NCBI GenBank assembly: GCA_904066235.2
Contig: CAJFCV020000003.1
Coordinates: 9,362,001-9,426,000, forward strand
Length of the DNA: 64,000 nt
Direction: 5' to 3'
Origin: Bursaphelenchus xylophilus
Taxonomy: Eukaryota > Nematoda > Chromadorea > Rhabditida > Aphelenchoididae
The notes under the pieces are model-generated. The model made no database searches and had not been told where the DNA came from. It saw only the letters and a list, made by a program, of their open reading frames with translations. Both the position numbers and the translations under genes were made by a program. Below are positions 62,301 through 64,000 of this stretch, one piece after another. Position 1 is the stretch's first letter. Every line of letters starts with the position of its first letter.

Positions 62301-63180
62301 GGAGGCGGAGAGAGTGAGAAGGCCGCAGAAACGAGAGCCCCACGAAGACATCAGTGGGCTCTTTTTCTGCCGGTGCGGGGATTCTGGGGGAGAAGAGAGC
62401 AGTCTTTTTTATTGTTTCGACCCAAAAATAAACGTCCCAGAAAGCTTCGCGGAGGGATCTTGGGTAATCAGCTGATGGTCAGATGGAATGTATAAGGTCT
62501 GTAGAGTCTTATATCGCTATATTACGTCATTATAAACCTATAAACTAAGAGTTTTTGGCAGTTTTGCCCCGTGTAATATCAGAAATTTCAAGTGTATGCC
62601 AAAATGTTGAGGAGAACCGGCTCAGTAATGCATAAAAAGACGAGTAATAACTCAGAAAGTAACGCTTGGTAATAAAAAAGTAGTCGCGGAGCCAGTTACA
62701 CTTGTGATTTATCATTTACCGATCTTATCTTCCGTGTATTTTCCTTCCATTTTTCGGTGGTTCGTTCAGTAGGTCAGCTGATCGCCAAGTCGCCAACTTA
62801 TTACTCTCGCCTTTCTACCGGCAATTGCTCCTCTCTGGGTGTAATTTTTTCGTCACATAACTTTTTTAGATTAGATAAATTAACCATGATTTTTTATGAT
62901 GACAAATAATACGGTAATATTGAAATTGAGGTTTTATCTGAAAATTTTCAAAGCATGTGTAAGGCCGTGTGCTTCCTAACGGAAGCGAGTTTCATAATCC
63001 ACGCTGTGGAAGGGTGTTCGAGGACAAAAGCAGACTTGAAAAGCGGGATTATCCCTCAGTATGACTTGACGCATTTTTAATCATCGCACAAAGCCAACGC
63101 TCCTTATTGAGCAAGATCCTACTGTATATATTGATAGGTGATGCAAGTACCTTCGAAAGAATAGCTTTAAGGATACGTCT

Positions 63181-63425
63181 AGGTTACTGTAATCGCATCA
63201 ATTTTTCGAAATTGACCCATCTGACCTATGGATAATATAAAAAGTCCAAAAACTCGAGTAACCTTTAGCCATAATAAATGTGTTTTGATAATCTGGTAAT
63301 GGCACACTTCTGCCGTAAAAATAGCCGCCATACCGCAGACGAGAAGCCTCAGGTTACTGTAATCCAATCGATTTTCCCCGAGCATCTCATCTAATCCATG
63401 GACAATATAAAAAGGTCCTAAATTG
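63181..63425. repeat. Direct duplication of a ~70-bp TATA-containing block
   Basis: AGGTTACTGTAATCGCATCA with ATGGATAATATAAAAAGTCC at 63181-63250 is repeated, diverged, at 63352-63420 (GGTTACTGTAATCCAATCGA, ATGGACAATATAAAAAGGTC). Both carry AATATAAAAA. It could be a duplicated promoter or a decayed repeat. Confidence 0.6.
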
Positions 63426-63905
63426 GCCTTGATCTGAGAGCCCTTGGCTCACCGAGGCAATATAAACACAGAATAGGTTGTATACAGCCATTTGCGATCG
63501 TAATTTCAGTCAGCTGCGCCCATCGTCCGGCTCTAAAAGCCGTTGCGCGAATGCGTTGAAATTTTTCGCGTGTCTGAGCCGGCCGCCGAGACAAATGACC
63601 TTTTTTTTGTCGTTCTCTCAAGCGCTTCGAATAAATTTTCTTTATCGTTGTTTTGCAGCAGACTCCAGACTTGTTTGGAAATACTGGGCTTACTTTCGCA
63701 TATTTCCTTTTTATTATGTCATGAATAATATAAAACAATATTACAACCAATTATATTGCATGGAGCCGCTTCGAAATTTTACACGAAAGGTGGTTTACGA
63801 CAAATTTTTAGTCCTAACAATTTTCTTCATGTACTGTAATTCAATCGTATAATCTGCAGCCTGCGAAGCTCGGGCGCAGGTCGACATCTTCAAGACGATT
63901 TTCTG

Positions 63906-64000
63906 TTAGCAATTTTTGGCCAGAATCTTGTTGTCCCTAATTTTGCGGATGCCCTTTTCGTGCAGTTGTCCCATTTCACGAGGATCTCCAACAAATTTTA
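63906..64000 (-). CDS. C-terminal end of a minus-strand gene running off the window (partial)
   Basis: Read on the minus strand from 64000 there is an open frame KFVGDPREMGQLHEKGIRKI then RDNKILAKNC and a TAA at 63908-63906. The base composition is richer in GC than the flanks and the residues look coding. Only 31 residues are visible, so the family cannot be named and the true exon start lies outside. Confidence 0.4.
   Translation of the reverse strand, partial: KFVGDPREMGQLHEKGIRKIRDNKILAKNC

Larger units (their letters stand above)
58350..63905. other. Long intergenic region without a supported gene
   Basis: Mostly AT-rich. GC-richer, purine- or pyrimidine-biased islands at 58790-58940, 60125-60400 and 62260-62420 resemble the putative promoter at 43430-43660 and may mark promoters or small unseen exons. 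Frames up to 166 codons (60259-60759) show no domain. A family A trace lies at 59210-59320. Confidence 0.4.

Overview
The window reads as nuclear DNA of a nematode. The genes are split by many short, AT-rich introns with GTAAG donors and TTTCAG acceptors. Two gene families typical of nematodes are present: a secreted transthyretin-like protein and a globin with long low-complexity extensions. I cannot name the species. No rRNA, true tRNA, CRISPR array or bacterial-type operon was seen.

Layout. (1) 1-30132 is dominated by one plus-strand globin-domain gene whose exons are spread over at least 23.5 kb. Its introns (one is 12.5 kb) are packed with non-autonomous DNA transposons: a CAGGGG-ended foldback family, a GC-rich hAT-like element with a clean 8-bp target duplication, a 1.8-kb near-perfect palindrome, a 1.47-kb element with 500-bp inverted repeats, and an array of a 9-bp palindrome, GCAC-N-GTGC. 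(2) 31876-42460 on the minus strand is a complete 15-exon ABCA-type full transporter. All splice phases agree and give 1656 residues, close to the CED-7/ABT family size. It is convergent with the globin gene. (3) 44175-45068, also minus, is a three-exon transthyretin-like secreted protein. (4) 46074-54881 is a dense run of plus-strand genes: a BS69/ZMYND11-type MYND-finger protein (BRA-1/BRA-2-like), an unrecognised gene, an eight-exon hydrophobic/acidic protein of unknown family, an AMMECR1-family protein, and a small secreted helical protein of unknown family. (5) 54882-63905 is mostly non-coding and holds a decayed Tc1/mariner transposon with another foldback element nested in it. The last 95 bases hold the apparent C-terminal end of a minus-strand gene.

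How they may work together. The ABCA transporter and the transthyretin-like protein lie next to each other on one strand. In C. elegans, CED-7 (ABCA) and TTR-52 (transthyretin-like) act together in moving phosphatidylserine during corpse engulfment, so the adjacency deserves an orthology test; it is only suggestive here. The other genes show no obvious shared pathway.

Most unusual signals: the GCAC-N-GTGC palindrome recurring inside three different elements; a globin whose proximal-histidine position appears to be glutamine and which has an internal, splice-adjacent ATG giving a textbook N-myristoylation sequence; and an intron in which copies of the exon's own 5' splice site have been tandemly duplicated.
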